A stretch of 64,000 nt of DNA from Streptomyces sp. ISL-12 (GTDB taxonomy: Bacteria; Actinomycetota; Actinomycetes; Streptomycetales; Streptomycetaceae). The DNA lies in contig NZ_JAGGOO010000042.1 in NCBI RefSeq assembly GCF_018614415.1, positions 27,164-91,163 on the forward strand, read 5' to 3'. Every line of letters starts with the position of its first letter. Position 1 is the first letter of the stretch. The translations under genes and the position numbers were made by a program. Under the pieces are notes generated by a model. The model ran no database searches. It was not told the DNA's origin and worked only from the letters and a program-made list of their open reading frames with translations. Of this stretch, positions 49,237-57,991 are shown piece by piece.

Positions 49237-49695
49237 ATGTGTGAGAAGCCCATGACCCCCTCCGCCACCGAGCGGAACGGCACGGAACACGACGGTGCCG
49301 GACGTGACCGGCCGCCCAGGCCGAGCAAACCCGCCGACGCGCGCCGGGCCGTGGAGCGCGCGGTCACCGCGCGCTGCCGGGAAGGCGGCACCCGGTACGA
49401 CGCCGACGCCCTGTCGGACGCCGTACTGGTCGCCTCGGAACTGACCACCAACGCCATCCTGCACGGCGGCGGCGTCACCGACTTCCGGGTCGACGTCGAC
49501 GGCCCCGGGCTGCGGGTCTCGGTGAGCGACCGGAGCGACGAACTGCCGGCGCCCCCGCCACCCGCCGACCTGCGGAGCCGCTGGCGGGTGGGCGGCCGGG
49601 GCTGGCCGATCGTCTGCCGCCTGGCCCGCGACGTACGCGTGTCCGAGCTGCCCTCCGGAGGCAAGTGCATCAGCGTGCTGATACCGCTGTCCTGA
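49237..49695 (+). CDS. RsbW-like ATP-binding protein (second copy type)
   Basis: A 152-residue HATPase_c protein: a low-complexity, charged N-terminal 30 residues, the N box LVASELTTNAILHGGG and the late GRGWPIVCRLARDV segment. It is shorter in the G2 region than the 16259 copy. It lies 170 bases upstream of the SigM-like sigma factor gene on the same strand, so it is its probable anti-sigma factor. GTG 49237 has GGGAG at 8 bases; ATG 49252 is the alternative. Confidence 0.8.
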   Translation: MCEKPMTPSATERNGTEHDGAGRDRPPRPSKPADARRAVERAVTARCREGGTRYDADALSDAVLVASELTTNAILHGGGVTDFRVDVDGPGLRVSVSDRSDELPAPPPPADLRSRWRVGGRGWPIVCRLARDVRVSELPSGGKCISVLIPLS

Positions 49696-49714
49696 GTACA
49701 TTTCGAAAAGCGGA

Positions 49715-49739
49715 GTTTGTTCCCCGAGGGGAAGGGCAG
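49715..49739 (+). promoter_or_regulatory. Possible SigF/SigB-type promoter with internal palindrome
   Basis: GTTT (49715-49718), 15 bases, GGGCAG (49734-49739), upstream of the SigM-like gene. GTTT-N15-GGGTA is the SigF-type pattern, but the -10 has two mismatches. The spacer is occupied by TTCCCC-GA-GGGGAA (49720-49733), a perfect dyad that could itself be an operator. Confidence 0.3.
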
Positions 49740-49865
49740 TCGCAGTTTCGTGCTTCGGACCGGAGGCGCAGCAGCGGGAGCGGTATGGCTGCTTCGGCAC
49801 TCCAGTCGACCGCAGCGCCGTTCCCGCGGAAGTCCCCCTGAGACCACCGTTCAGGAGCGATCCGC

Positions 49866-50747
49866 ATGCTCATCGACACCCCCACCGACCGTCCCGCCAC
49901 CCCCGAGCCCACCACCGCCGCCACCGAGCCGACGAGCGCGCCGCCCCGGCGCCGCCACGACGACGCCCCCGACACCGCGAGCCTGTTCACCCGGTTGGCG
50001 GCACTGGAGGAGGGACCCGAACGCGACGCGGTGCGTGACGAACTCGTCACCGCGTGGCTGCCCATGGCCCACCGCATCGCGGGCCGCTTCCGCGACCGCG
50101 GCGAGTCCGTCGAGGACCTGCGTCAGGTCGCGGCACTGGGCCTGGTGAAGGCCATCGACCGGTTCGACCCGGAGCGGGGCGCCTTCGAGAGTTACGCCGT
50201 GCCCACCATCACCGGCGAGGTCAAGCGGCACTTCCGGGACCGGATGTGGGCCCTTCGGGTGCCCCGCCGCGTGCAGGAACTGCGCAACAAGGTACGGGTG
50301 GCCCGGCGCGAACTCACCCAGAACCCCGGCAGCCCCGAGCCCTCGACCGCCGACATCGCCGCCCACACCGGACTGACCGAGGAGGAGGTCAGCGCCGGGA
50401 TGGAGGCCCTGGAGAGCTTCAGCACCCTGTCGCTGGACGCCGAGCTCTCGGCCGGCGACGACGGCTACAGCCTCGCCGACACCCTCGGCACGTCGGACAA
50501 CTCCTACGACGTCGTGGTCGACCGCGAGTCCGCCAAGGAAGGGCTGCGCAGGCTGCCCGAGCGGGAGCGCGCCATCCTCTACATGCGGTTCTTCGAGGAC
50601 ATGACCCAGAGCCGGATAGCCGACCAGCTCGGCATCTCGCAGATGCACGTCTCCCGGCTCATCAGCCGCAGCTGCGCCCGGGTGCGCGACGAGGCGATGG
50701 GCCGGCGCCCCGCCCGCCGGGGCCCTGGACGCCGCCCGGCGCCCTGA
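49866..50747 (+). CDS. sigM: SigB/SigF-type RNA polymerase sigma factor (SigM-like)
   Basis: A 293-residue group 3 sigma factor: a Pro/Thr-rich N-terminal 30 residues, region 2 (MAHRIAGRFRDRGESVEDLRQVAALGLVKAIDRFDPERG), region 3 (RRVQELRNKVRVARRELTQNPGSPEPSTADIAAHTGL) and region 4 (MRFFEDMTQSRIADQLGISQMHVSRLISRSCARVR), then an Arg/Pro-rich tail. It should read the same promoter class as the SigL-like factor. An RsbW-like gene lies just upstream. The symbol sigM is inferred from resemblance of the region. Confidence 0.87.
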   Translation: MLIDTPTDRPATPEPTTAATEPTSAPPRRRHDDAPDTASLFTRLAALEEGPERDAVRDELVTAWLPMAHRIAGRFRDRGESVEDLRQVAALGLVKAIDRFDPERGAFESYAVPTITGEVKRHFRDRMWALRVPRRVQELRNKVRVARRELTQNPGSPEPSTADIAAHTGLTEEEVSAGMEALESFSTLSLDAELSAGDDGYSLADTLGTSDNSYDVVVDRESAKEGLRRLPERERAILYMRFFEDMTQSRIADQLGISQMHVSRLISRSCARVRDEAMGRRPARRGPGRRPAP

Positions 50748-50921
50748 CCCTCCGGGCCGCCCCGGCCTCCCTCACCAGCCTCCGGGTCCCGGCTGACAGA
50801 GGCCGAGGCCGTCGCGTCCCGGTCGGCCTCCGCCGCACCGTGCCCGGCCACGGCCGGCCCGCGCGGTGCGGCGACGACCGGCCGGGACGCGCCCGCGCGC
50901 CCGGGAAGCCTGGCGCACCCA

Positions 50922-50949
50922 CCCCGCCACGCCGACCGGCGTGGCGGGG
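50922..50949 (+). terminator. Terminator hairpin after the SigM-like gene
   Basis: CCCCGCCACGCC (50922-50933) and GGCGTGGCGGGG (50938-50949), a perfect 12-base stem with a GACC loop, 175 bases after the stop codon. The rest of the 344-base gap to the DUF1206 gene shows no other feature except the DUF1206 ribosome-binding site GGGGAGG. Confidence 0.7.
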
Positions 50950-51091
50950 CACGGGCCTGTCACCGGAGGGGCACGGCACCCCCCCGGGAAGCCGTCTCCA
51001 CCGGAACCGAACGGTCCGTATCGGCACCCGGGCCGCAGGGTGTGCGCGGTGCGCGCCGGGGCATCCGGGAGTCTCGGAAGGGGAGGACGAG

Positions 51092-51931
51092 ATGACCACG
51101 CGAGTACTGGCCGCTACCGCCCGCGGACGGGCCCGCCGGGCGGCCGACGGAACGGTCGCCGAGGGCGCCGCCCGCGCCGGGCTCACCGCCCGGGGCGTGA
51201 TCTATCTGCTGGTCGGCACCCTGGCCCTGCGGATCGCCTTCGGCGACGGGACCGAGGAGGCCGACCGCTCGGGTGCCCTGGAGGCACTGGCGGACCAGCC
51301 GTTCGGCTCGGTCCTGCTGTGGGCCCTGGGCATCGGACTGGTGGGCATGGCCCTGTGGCGGCTGTCGGAGGCGGTGTTCGGCGCCGTGGGACCTGACGGC
51401 CGCACGGCGAAGAAGCGGCTGGCGGCCACCGCCCGCTGCGGGTTCTACGCCTTCGTCGCCTACTCGGTGCTGGCGTTCGCGGTGAACCCCCGCAACGGTT
51501 CCGGCGGCTCCAGCGACCAGCAGTCCCGCGACGTCACCGCCCGGGTCCTTCAGATGCCCGGCGGACAGTGGCTGGTGGGCATCGCCGGTGCCGGCATAGT
51601 CGTCGCCGGTGTCGTGATCGGCGTCCAGGCCGCCCGGCGCGGCTACCGCAAGAAGCTCAAGGCGAGCGAGCTCGCCCCCTGGTCCCGGCGGCTGGTGGAC
51701 GTGACCGGCGTGGCCGGGGGAGTGGCGCGGGGCCTGGTGTTCGCCGTGGCCGGCGCCTTCGCCGTACGGGCCGCGGTCGACTACGAGCCGGGCCGGGCCA
51801 AGGGCCTGGACGACACCCTGCGCTCCTTCGCCGAGACCCCGCTCGGACCCATGCTCCTGGCCTGCGTCGCGGCCGGACTGGTGCTGTTCGGCGTGTTCTC
51901 GTTCGCACTGGCCCGCTGGCGCCGCGTCTGA
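51092..51931 (+). CDS. DUF1206 family membrane protein
   Basis: A 279-residue protein with six hydrophobic segments arranged as three similar hairpins: GLTARGVIYLLVGTLALRIAFGDG, then ATARCGFYAFVAYSVLAFAV and GVARGLVFAVAGAFAVRAAVDY each carry the repeated GxxYxxV/AG pattern, so the protein looks like an internal triplication. The function is unknown. ATG 51092 has GGGGAGG upstream. A 55-base piece of this gene recurs at 42556-42610. The next gene starts 28 bases later. Confidence 0.87.
   Translation: MTTRVLAATARGRARRAADGTVAEGAARAGLTARGVIYLLVGTLALRIAFGDGTEEADRSGALEALADQPFGSVLLWALGIGLVGMALWRLSEAVFGAVGPDGRTAKKRLAATARCGFYAFVAYSVLAFAVNPRNGSGGSSDQQSRDVTARVLQMPGGQWLVGIAGAGIVVAGVVIGVQAARRGYRKKLKASELAPWSRRLVDVTGVAGGVARGLVFAVAGAFAVRAAVDYEPGRAKGLDDTLRSFAETPLGPMLLACVAAGLVLFGVFSFALARWRRV
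51349..51403 (+). repeat. DUF1206 gene segment duplicated at 42556-42610
   Basis: This is the intact-gene partner of the 55-base repeat, 53/55 identical. It covers the codons for ALWRLSEAVFGAVGPDGR, part of the first conserved loop of the protein. Confidence 0.8.
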
Positions 51932-51959
51932 GGGACGCGGGAGGGGGAACACGGAGCAG

Positions 51960-52391
51960 ATGAACGAACACGAGATTCCGCCGGACGGCCGTCCCGTGGA
52001 CGTCTACCTCGACCTTCTGCGCGTCCGGATGGACAGCGAGGACTACCGGATGCTGCTCAGCGTCGTGGAGCCGGTTCTACGGGCGATCGACGACCAGCAG
52101 ATGCCCACCATCGACTTCGCCCTCGACGGGCAGGACGCCGACGCCCTGCCCCAGGAGATCCGCGACGAGGCCGCCCTGGTCATCGCGACCGCGGTGACGG
52201 GCCGGCTCGACAACGAGGTGATCGAGATCAGCACCGAGGAGACCGGGCCGATCCGCGTGGTCACCGACGCGGCCACCGCCTCCGACCCGGACCGCCTCGG
52301 TGAGATTGCCGACTACCTCAAGGAACGCCACCGGCAGAACGAGGAACTGCGCGGCATCGCCGAGGCGAGCGGCCTGCCCAGCGACTTCTGA
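51960..52391 (+). CDS. Hypothetical protein, 143 residues, acidic
   Basis: MNEHEIPPDGRPVDVYLDLLRVRMDSEDYRMLLSVVEPVLRAIDDQQMPTIDFALDGQDADAL... is a soluble acidic protein without Cys, signal or membrane segment. No family is recognised. It lies 28 bases after the DUF1206 gene on the same strand, with GGAG at 6 bases before ATG, so the two probably form an operon. It converges on the FUSC gene. Confidence 0.65.
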   Translation: MNEHEIPPDGRPVDVYLDLLRVRMDSEDYRMLLSVVEPVLRAIDDQQMPTIDFALDGQDADALPQEIRDEAALVIATAVTGRLDNEVIEISTEETGPIRVVTDAATASDPDRLGEIADYLKERHRQNEELRGIAEASGLPSDF

Positions 52392-52421
52392 CCGCCCGCG
52401 GCCCCCGGGCGAGCCCCGCCG

Positions 52422-54668
52422 TCACCGCTTCGGCGTCGCCACGGGCACGCCCAGCGGCCGGGCGAGTCCGGTCACCGCCTCGTCCAGCCGCTCCAGGTGG
52501 CGCAGCACCCGGCCGGTGATCCGGCCGTAGCGCGGGACGCCGGCGGTGTCGTACTCCAGCAGCGAGGCGATACTGGGCCCGGTCTCGACCTCCACGGCCG
52601 TGCTCGGGTCCGCGACGTGCGCCGCGATCGCCCCGATGTTGCGTACCGTGCGCCGTACCGCGCCGCGCAGCCGGGGGTCGGCCGCGATGGACGGGTGGGC
52701 GGGCAGCAGCTCGGCCGTCGCCGCCAGCGAACGCGCGTGGTACGCGCAGGTCTCCAGGAGCGCCACCACGTACCGCGCGGTGTCCCGCCGGGCCCGCAGG
52801 GGCGTGATCGGGTGCGTCAGCGGCTGGGTGGCGCCGCGCAGATCGCCGAGGGCCTGGTCGAGGTCGCGCGCCCGGTCCAGCAGATCGGCGGCCGGCCCGC
52901 CGCTGAGCTGGTCCACGGCGCCCTCGGTGACGTCGGTGAGCCGCTCCAGGACCGTGCCGAGCAGGTCGTCCGTACGGCTGTCGGTGCGCACCGGCAGCAC
53001 CAGCGCCGCCGCCACCACCCCGCAGGCCGCGCCGAGCGCCGTCTCCTCCACCCGCAGCAGCAGCACCGACATGCTGTAGGTGTGCAGCAGGGTGTACAGC
53101 AGCCCCAGCATGGCGGTGACGAAGAACGACATCAGGGTGTACGACAGCGGCGCCGTGTAGAACATCGCGAAGATGAACACCAGGACCAGCGCGAACGCCG
53201 TCCAGGTGTGCTGTCCGACCAGCCCGGCCAGGACGATCCCGGCCACCACCCCGAAGACCGTGCCCAGCAGCCGCCGGTAGCCCTTGACCAGGATCTCGCC
53301 GGTGGACGCGGTGTTGATGAACACGATCCAGCAGGTGAGCACCGCCCAGTACCAGCGCTGCGCGGAGAGCATCTCGCCGCCGACGATGGCCAGCGACGAG
53401 CCGACCGCGACCTGCACGGCCGCGCGCGTGGTGGGCCGCCGCAGCCCGGTCGGCTCCGCCTCGTCCGCCTCCTCCTCCCCGGCGTCGATCGCCGCGTCCT
53501 CGGCGTCCAGCTCCTCGCGGGAGCGGGTGGTGGCGGGGGAGTCGTCGGACTCGTCCTGCGGCCCGTCCAGGGCGACCCTGAGGCCCATGACCGCGCGGGC
53601 CGTCTCACCGATGCCGCGGAAGACGTCCTGGACGGCCGGGGACGCGGTGGGCAGGTTCTCCTCGTCGCGGTAGCCCAGCAACCGGTTGCGCAGGTGGGAC
53701 AGGGCGGTGCCGCGCGCCTCGGCGGGTGGCCGTACCACCAGTTCCCGCAGTGCGGTGAGGTCACGGCGCAGCAGCGTGACGGCCTCGTCCGCGCCCGGCA
53801 TCCGGCGCACCGACGGCGCCGGGGCGCCCGGCAGGTGCAGGGTGAGGGTGTCCGCCCGCCGGGCGCTGCGCGCGGTCAGCAGCAGCAGCCCGAGCCGCTC
53901 GGCGGCGATCTCGGCGTCCGCGATACGGCGCTGCACCAGCCGGGTCGTGGAGGCGTCCAGCGTGTTGTCGTCCAGCCGGGTCTGGATCATCAGCGCCGTC
54001 TCGTGCAGCCGGGCGTGGCCCTCCCGCAGGTCCTCCAGCACCTTGTCGATGTCGTCCGGACCGGCGTCCAGCAGTTCCAGCTGGGCGGAGATCAACTGGG
54101 CCAGCCGGGCCCGGAAGGCCTGCCGCAGCCGCTGGAGGATGCCCGCCGGGGTCGCCGGCACGATCGCGAACCGGACCAGGGCACTGGACGCGAAGGCCAC
54201 GGCCAGGGAAAGGTACAGCTCCGGCAGCTCCGCCACGGTCGCCCCGACGAACAGGGAGACGAAGTACAGCTGGAAGCCGATCAGGCCGAGCGCCGTGCCC
54301 CGGTCGCCGAACCGGCGGCCGTAGACGGCACAGAAGATGAGGACGACGAAGAAGGCGTCGCCGATCACCACCCGCGAGGCGAGCAGTGCCGCCAGGGACA
54401 CCGAGGCGAGCGCGACGGGCAGTCCCAGAGCCAGGGTGACGGCCTGCGGGCCGCGCTGCTTCTCCTGGATGGCGAAGGTGGCGACCATCGCCGCCATCGC
54501 GCCCGCCACCAGATGCGGGACGTCGGAGCCGCGCACGGCCAGCACGGCGAGCGCCAGCGCGATCGCGCCCACCGTCCGCAGCCCGGCGACCAGCCGGAGC
54601 AGTCCTGGATCGGAGGCGGCGACGCGGTCCCGCAGCCGTGTCCGCACCGAGCGCCCCGCTGCCTTCAC
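52422..54668 (-). CDS. FUSC family inner-membrane protein (aromatic acid exporter-like)
   Basis: A 748-residue protein with two membrane blocks of about six helices (35-175 and 425-560), a long cytoplasmic region with coiled-coil character between them (180-400) and a C-terminal soluble region (570-748). The FUSC/AaeB signature appears in block 2 (RWYWAVLTCWIVFINTASTGEILVKGYRRLLGTVFGVVAG). It may export aromatic acids or other small anions. Acidic residues cluster at 365-410 (ELDAEDAAIDAGEEEADEAE). Confidence 0.87.
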   Translation of the reverse strand: MKAAGRSVRTRLRDRVAASDPGLLRLVAGLRTVGAIALALAVLAVRGSDVPHLVAGAMAAMVATFAIQEKQRGPQAVTLALGLPVALASVSLAALLASRVVIGDAFFVVLIFCAVYGRRFGDRGTALGLIGFQLYFVSLFVGATVAELPELYLSLAVAFASSALVRFAIVPATPAGILQRLRQAFRARLAQLISAQLELLDAGPDDIDKVLEDLREGHARLHETALMIQTRLDDNTLDASTTRLVQRRIADAEIAAERLGLLLLTARSARRADTLTLHLPGAPAPSVRRMPGADEAVTLLRRDLTALRELVVRPPAEARGTALSHLRNRLLGYRDEENLPTASPAVQDVFRGIGETARAVMGLRVALDGPQDESDDSPATTRSREELDAEDAAIDAGEEEADEAEPTGLRRPTTRAAVQVAVGSSLAIVGGEMLSAQRWYWAVLTCWIVFINTASTGEILVKGYRRLLGTVFGVVAGIVLAGLVGQHTWTAFALVLVFIFAMFYTAPLSYTLMSFFVTAMLGLLYTLLHTYSMSVLLLRVEETALGAACGVVAAALVLPVRTDSRTDDLLGTVLERLTDVTEGAVDQLSGGPAADLLDRARDLDQALGDLRGATQPLTHPITPLRARRDTARYVVALLETCAYHARSLAATAELLPAHPSIAADPRLRGAVRRTVRNIGAIAAHVADPSTAVEVETGPSIASLLEYDTAGVPRYGRITGRVLRHLERLDEAVTGLARPLGVPVATPKR

Positions 54669-54757
54669 GCCGCCGTACTCTCCCCTGGTCGAACCCGGTC
54701 CAACACCTAGATCGACTTCTCAGCATCTCATGCCGTGACCGGGTCCCGCGCGCCGGG

Positions 54758-56125
54758 TCAGGTCGTCGCCCGGCCGGCCCCCTCGACATGGGCCCGGACC
54801 TCTTCCGGCGACAGGTAGGCGTCGGTGTACTCGAAGTCCTTCAGCTTGGCCGGTTTGCGGGCCTGGAAGCCGGTGCGTACGAAGTCGTCGCCGGCCACCG
54901 CGTTGAGCAGCCAGTTGGTCATCACCCGGGTCTTGGCGACGCCGGTGCGCAGCGCCGACCAGTGGTAGCCGCGGGCCACCGCCTGCGCGGGCACGCCCCG
55001 CAGCTCCACGCCCAGCGGCTTGGACACCGCGTCCGCCCCGCCGAGATCGACGACCAGACCCAGGTCCTTGTGGACGTACGGCCGCATCGGCTGACCGCGC
55101 AGGGCGGCGATGACGTTGTCGGCGACGTGGACGCCCTGGCGCATCGCGTGCTGCGCGGTCGGCGGGCAGACGGCGCCGTCCTGGCCCTTGGCGAGGTCGG
55201 GCACGGCCGCCGCGTCACCGAGCGCGAAGATCCCGTCGTGGTCGGGCAGGCACATCTCGGCGGTGACCGCGAGCCGGCCCTTGACCGTCTCCGCGCCGAG
55301 CGTGGCGATGAGCGGACTGGCGGCGACGCCCGCGGTCCAGATGAGCGTGCGGGTCGGGATCACCCGGCCGTCGGTGAAGGTGACCTCCTCCGGAGCGGCC
55401 TTGGCGATGGAGACGCCCAGCGAGATCTCGATGCCGCGCCGGCGCAGGATCTCCAGGGCGCTGCGGCCCAGCTTGTCGCCCAGCTCGGGCATCAGCTTCG
55501 GGGCGATGTCGATCAGGTGCCACTTGATGAGCTTCGGGTCCAGCCGGGGGTAGCGCTTGACGGCGGCGCACGTCAGGCGCTGGAGGCAGGCCGCAGTCTC
55601 CGTACCGGCATAGCCGCCGCCGACCACCACGAACTGCAGCCGGGAGGCACGCTCGGCGGGGTCGTCGCTGGCGTCGGCCAGGTCGAGCTGGGTGATGACG
55701 TGGTCCCGGATGTACGCGGCCTCCGCCAGGGTCTTCATGCCGAACGCGGTGTCGGTCAGCCCGGGGATGTCGAAGGTGCGGGTGATGCTGCCGGGCGAGA
55801 GCACGATGTAGTCGAACGGCTCGTTGACGATCTTGCCGGTGATGCTGCGCACCACACAGACCTTGGCCTTCAGGTCCACACCGATGGCGCCCCCGGGGAT
55901 GATCCGGGTGCGGTACTTGCTGCTGCGGCGCAGCGAGACCGCGACCGACTGGGGGGTCAGGACGCCGGAGGCGACCTGGGGCAGCAGGGGCAGGTAGAGC
56001 TGGTAGGCGAAGGGCGTCACCAGCGTGATCTCCGCCTCGCCCGGGGAGAGTTTCCTCTCCAGGCGGCGGACGCACTCCACACCGGCGAAACCTGCGCCGA
56101 CCACCAGGATCCTGGGTCGTGTCAC
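54758..56125 (-). CDS. Type II NADH dehydrogenase-like FAD oxidoreductase
   Basis: A 455-residue membrane-associated flavoprotein: FAD motif ILVVGAGFAGVECVRRLERKL at the start, the NADH motif FVVVGGGYAGTETAACLQRL at about 165-185, and the second FAD block GIFALGDAAAVPDLAKGQDGAVCPPTAQHAMRQG. It is non-proton-pumping, passing electrons from NADH to quinone; a carotenoid/sulfide-type relative is the alternative. It runs with the FUSC gene, 89 bases upstream of it. Confidence 0.88.
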   Translation of the reverse strand: MTRPRILVVGAGFAGVECVRRLERKLSPGEAEITLVTPFAYQLYLPLLPQVASGVLTPQSVAVSLRRSSKYRTRIIPGGAIGVDLKAKVCVVRSITGKIVNEPFDYIVLSPGSITRTFDIPGLTDTAFGMKTLAEAAYIRDHVITQLDLADASDDPAERASRLQFVVVGGGYAGTETAACLQRLTCAAVKRYPRLDPKLIKWHLIDIAPKLMPELGDKLGRSALEILRRRGIEISLGVSIAKAAPEEVTFTDGRVIPTRTLIWTAGVAASPLIATLGAETVKGRLAVTAEMCLPDHDGIFALGDAAAVPDLAKGQDGAVCPPTAQHAMRQGVHVADNVIAALRGQPMRPYVHKDLGLVVDLGGADAVSKPLGVELRGVPAQAVARGYHWSALRTGVAKTRVMTNWLLNAVAGDDFVRTGFQARKPAKLKDFEYTDAYLSPEEVRAHVEGAGRATT

Positions 56126-56272
56126 GGTGTCATCCCTTTCTGCGGCTCCGGGCGGTCTTCCTCGAACGTCCTTCGCCTGCCCCTGGATCGCTGCTTCGCA
56201 CCCACCGATCTCATCGCGCCGTCCGCCGTTTCGCCAGCCGGACGCGGCAGCCCGGCGAACACACCCGCCGGC

Positions 56273-57991
56273 TCAGCCCTGATCCCGCAGGTGGCACAGG
56301 AGCAGGCACACGTCGTCGTCCCGCTCGGAGTCGCTCAGCAGCGGGCCCAGGATGCCGTCGGCCGCACCCCCCAGGTCGATGTCCAGCTCCGCCGGTCCGA
56401 ACGACCCGAGCGCCGCCGCCAGCCGTTCGATGCCCGGGTCTATGCCCCGCGCCCGCCGCTCCACCAGACCGTCCGTGTACAGCGCCAGCGTGGTCCCGGG
56501 CGCCACCCGTACGGTGTGGTCGGCGATGTCCTGCTTGAGCGGAATGCCCAGCATGGCGCCGGGCTTGGCGTCCAGGATGCGCACCCGGCCGTCCGGGCCG
56601 CGCAGCACCGGCGGCGGATGGCCGGCCGCCGCCCAGGTCATCGTCGGCTCGTCCGGGTGGAAGCGGGCGATGACGGCGGTGGCGTACAGGTCGGGCTGGA
56701 GGTTGTGCAGGAAGTTGTGGAGCCGGGTCAGCAGGCGGCCGGGGCTGCCGCCGTCCACCGCGTAGGCGCGCAGCGCGGTGCGCAGCTGGCTCATCATGAC
56801 CGCCGCGTGCAGCCCGTGCCCGGTGACGTCGCCGACCACCGCGATCACCCCGCCGTCGGGCTGACGGAACGCGTCGTACCAGTCGCCGCCGATGTTCATT
56901 CCCTGGGCGGCCGGCAGATAGCGGGCGGCCATGCCGAGGAAGCCGGGCGTGGGCAGTTCCGTCAGCAGCGCGCGCTGCAGCGTCTCGGCGATGTCCCGGT
57001 TGTGCTCGTAGCGCCGCGCGTTGTCGATGGCGATGCTGGCCCGCCGGGTCAGCTCCACCAGCATCACGGCGTCGTCGGGGTCCCAGCGCTCCCCGGGCGG
57101 CGACATGGTCAGCACGCCCAGCGGCTCGCGCCGGGTGGGCAGCGGGATGCACAGCACCGGCCGGTCCGTGTGCTCCGGGGACGGCGGGTGGTCGTCGACG
57201 CCGGCAAGCCGCCCCGGATGGCCGGCGGCGTACTGCGGACGCCCGGTGCGGGCCGCGGTCAGCGCCGCCGGATGGGCCGTGGCGCCGCGCGCGTCGCCGT
57301 CGGTCTCGAACAGCCACAGGTCGACGTTCCCGGCGTAGGCGGGCACCAGCAGGTCCGGGAGGCGGCGCAGGATCTCGTGGTGGTTGAGCGGCGTGGTCAG
57401 CACCGCGCTGGCGTCCGCCAGGAACGTCAGCCGGCGCCGGGCCTCCTCCGCCTCGGTGCGCGCCTTGCGCTCGGCGGCGAACGCCTCCCGCTGCGCCCGC
57501 CCGGCGGCGTCCAGTTCGGCGTGGAGCGCCACCACGCCCTGGTTGGTCTGCTGGAGCTCCTCCCGGTGGAAGGCGACCAGTTCCTCCTGTTCGCGCAGCT
57601 TGCGCAGCACCAGCGCGGTGTCCTCGTCGGCGCCCAGCAGCGCCTCCGCCAGTGCCGCCGGGTCGTCGGCCACCGCGCCCGCCTCCGGCGCGCGGTCCGG
57701 CTCCCGGCACACCAGCGTCATCCGCCAGGGCGGCTGGCCCGCCTCCGACACCTCACGGGACGGCGTCACCAGCACCTCCAGGCGGCCCTCCCCGCACTCC
57801 CGCGCGATCGGGTTCAGGGTGAGCCGCCAGGTGCCGCCCTTGGTCAGGCACTGGCGCAGATGCGCGCTGAGCGCCGCCGACAGCCGGGTCCGTTCCAGCG
57901 GCGGCACCCCGTACGCGGCGGCCAGCCGGGCGGTGGCGATACGCGCCCGGGCCGCGTCGAGGACGCCGGAGATCTGCCACGTACGCATCAT
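56273..57991 (-). CDS. PP2C-type (SpoIIE/RsbU) phosphatase with GAF domain
   Basis: A 572-residue protein: an N-terminal HATPase-like stretch (about 1-95; ARIATARLAAAYGVPPLERTRLSAALSAHLRQCL and TLNPIARECGEGRLEVLV), a coiled coil (125-185), a GAF-like domain (about 190-330) and the SpoIIE phosphatase domain (335-572; NIGGDWYDAF, GDVTGHGLHAAVMMSQLRTALR, LYTDGLVERR, DDDVCLLLCH). It dephosphorylates STAS antagonists. It is the last gene of the rsb operon; the ATG overlaps the upstream stop as TGATG. Confidence 0.87.
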   Translation of the reverse strand: MMRTWQISGVLDAARARIATARLAAAYGVPPLERTRLSAALSAHLRQCLTKGGTWRLTLNPIARECGEGRLEVLVTPSREVSEAGQPPWRMTLVCREPDRAPEAGAVADDPAALAEALLGADEDTALVLRKLREQEELVAFHREELQQTNQGVVALHAELDAAGRAQREAFAAERKARTEAEEARRRLTFLADASAVLTTPLNHHEILRRLPDLLVPAYAGNVDLWLFETDGDARGATAHPAALTAARTGRPQYAAGHPGRLAGVDDHPPSPEHTDRPVLCIPLPTRREPLGVLTMSPPGERWDPDDAVMLVELTRRASIAIDNARRYEHNRDIAETLQRALLTELPTPGFLGMAARYLPAAQGMNIGGDWYDAFRQPDGGVIAVVGDVTGHGLHAAVMMSQLRTALRAYAVDGGSPGRLLTRLHNFLHNLQPDLYATAVIARFHPDEPTMTWAAAGHPPPVLRGPDGRVRILDAKPGAMLGIPLKQDIADHTVRVAPGTTLALYTDGLVERRARGIDPGIERLAAALGSFGPAELDIDLGGAADGILGPLLSDSERDDDVCLLLCHLRDQG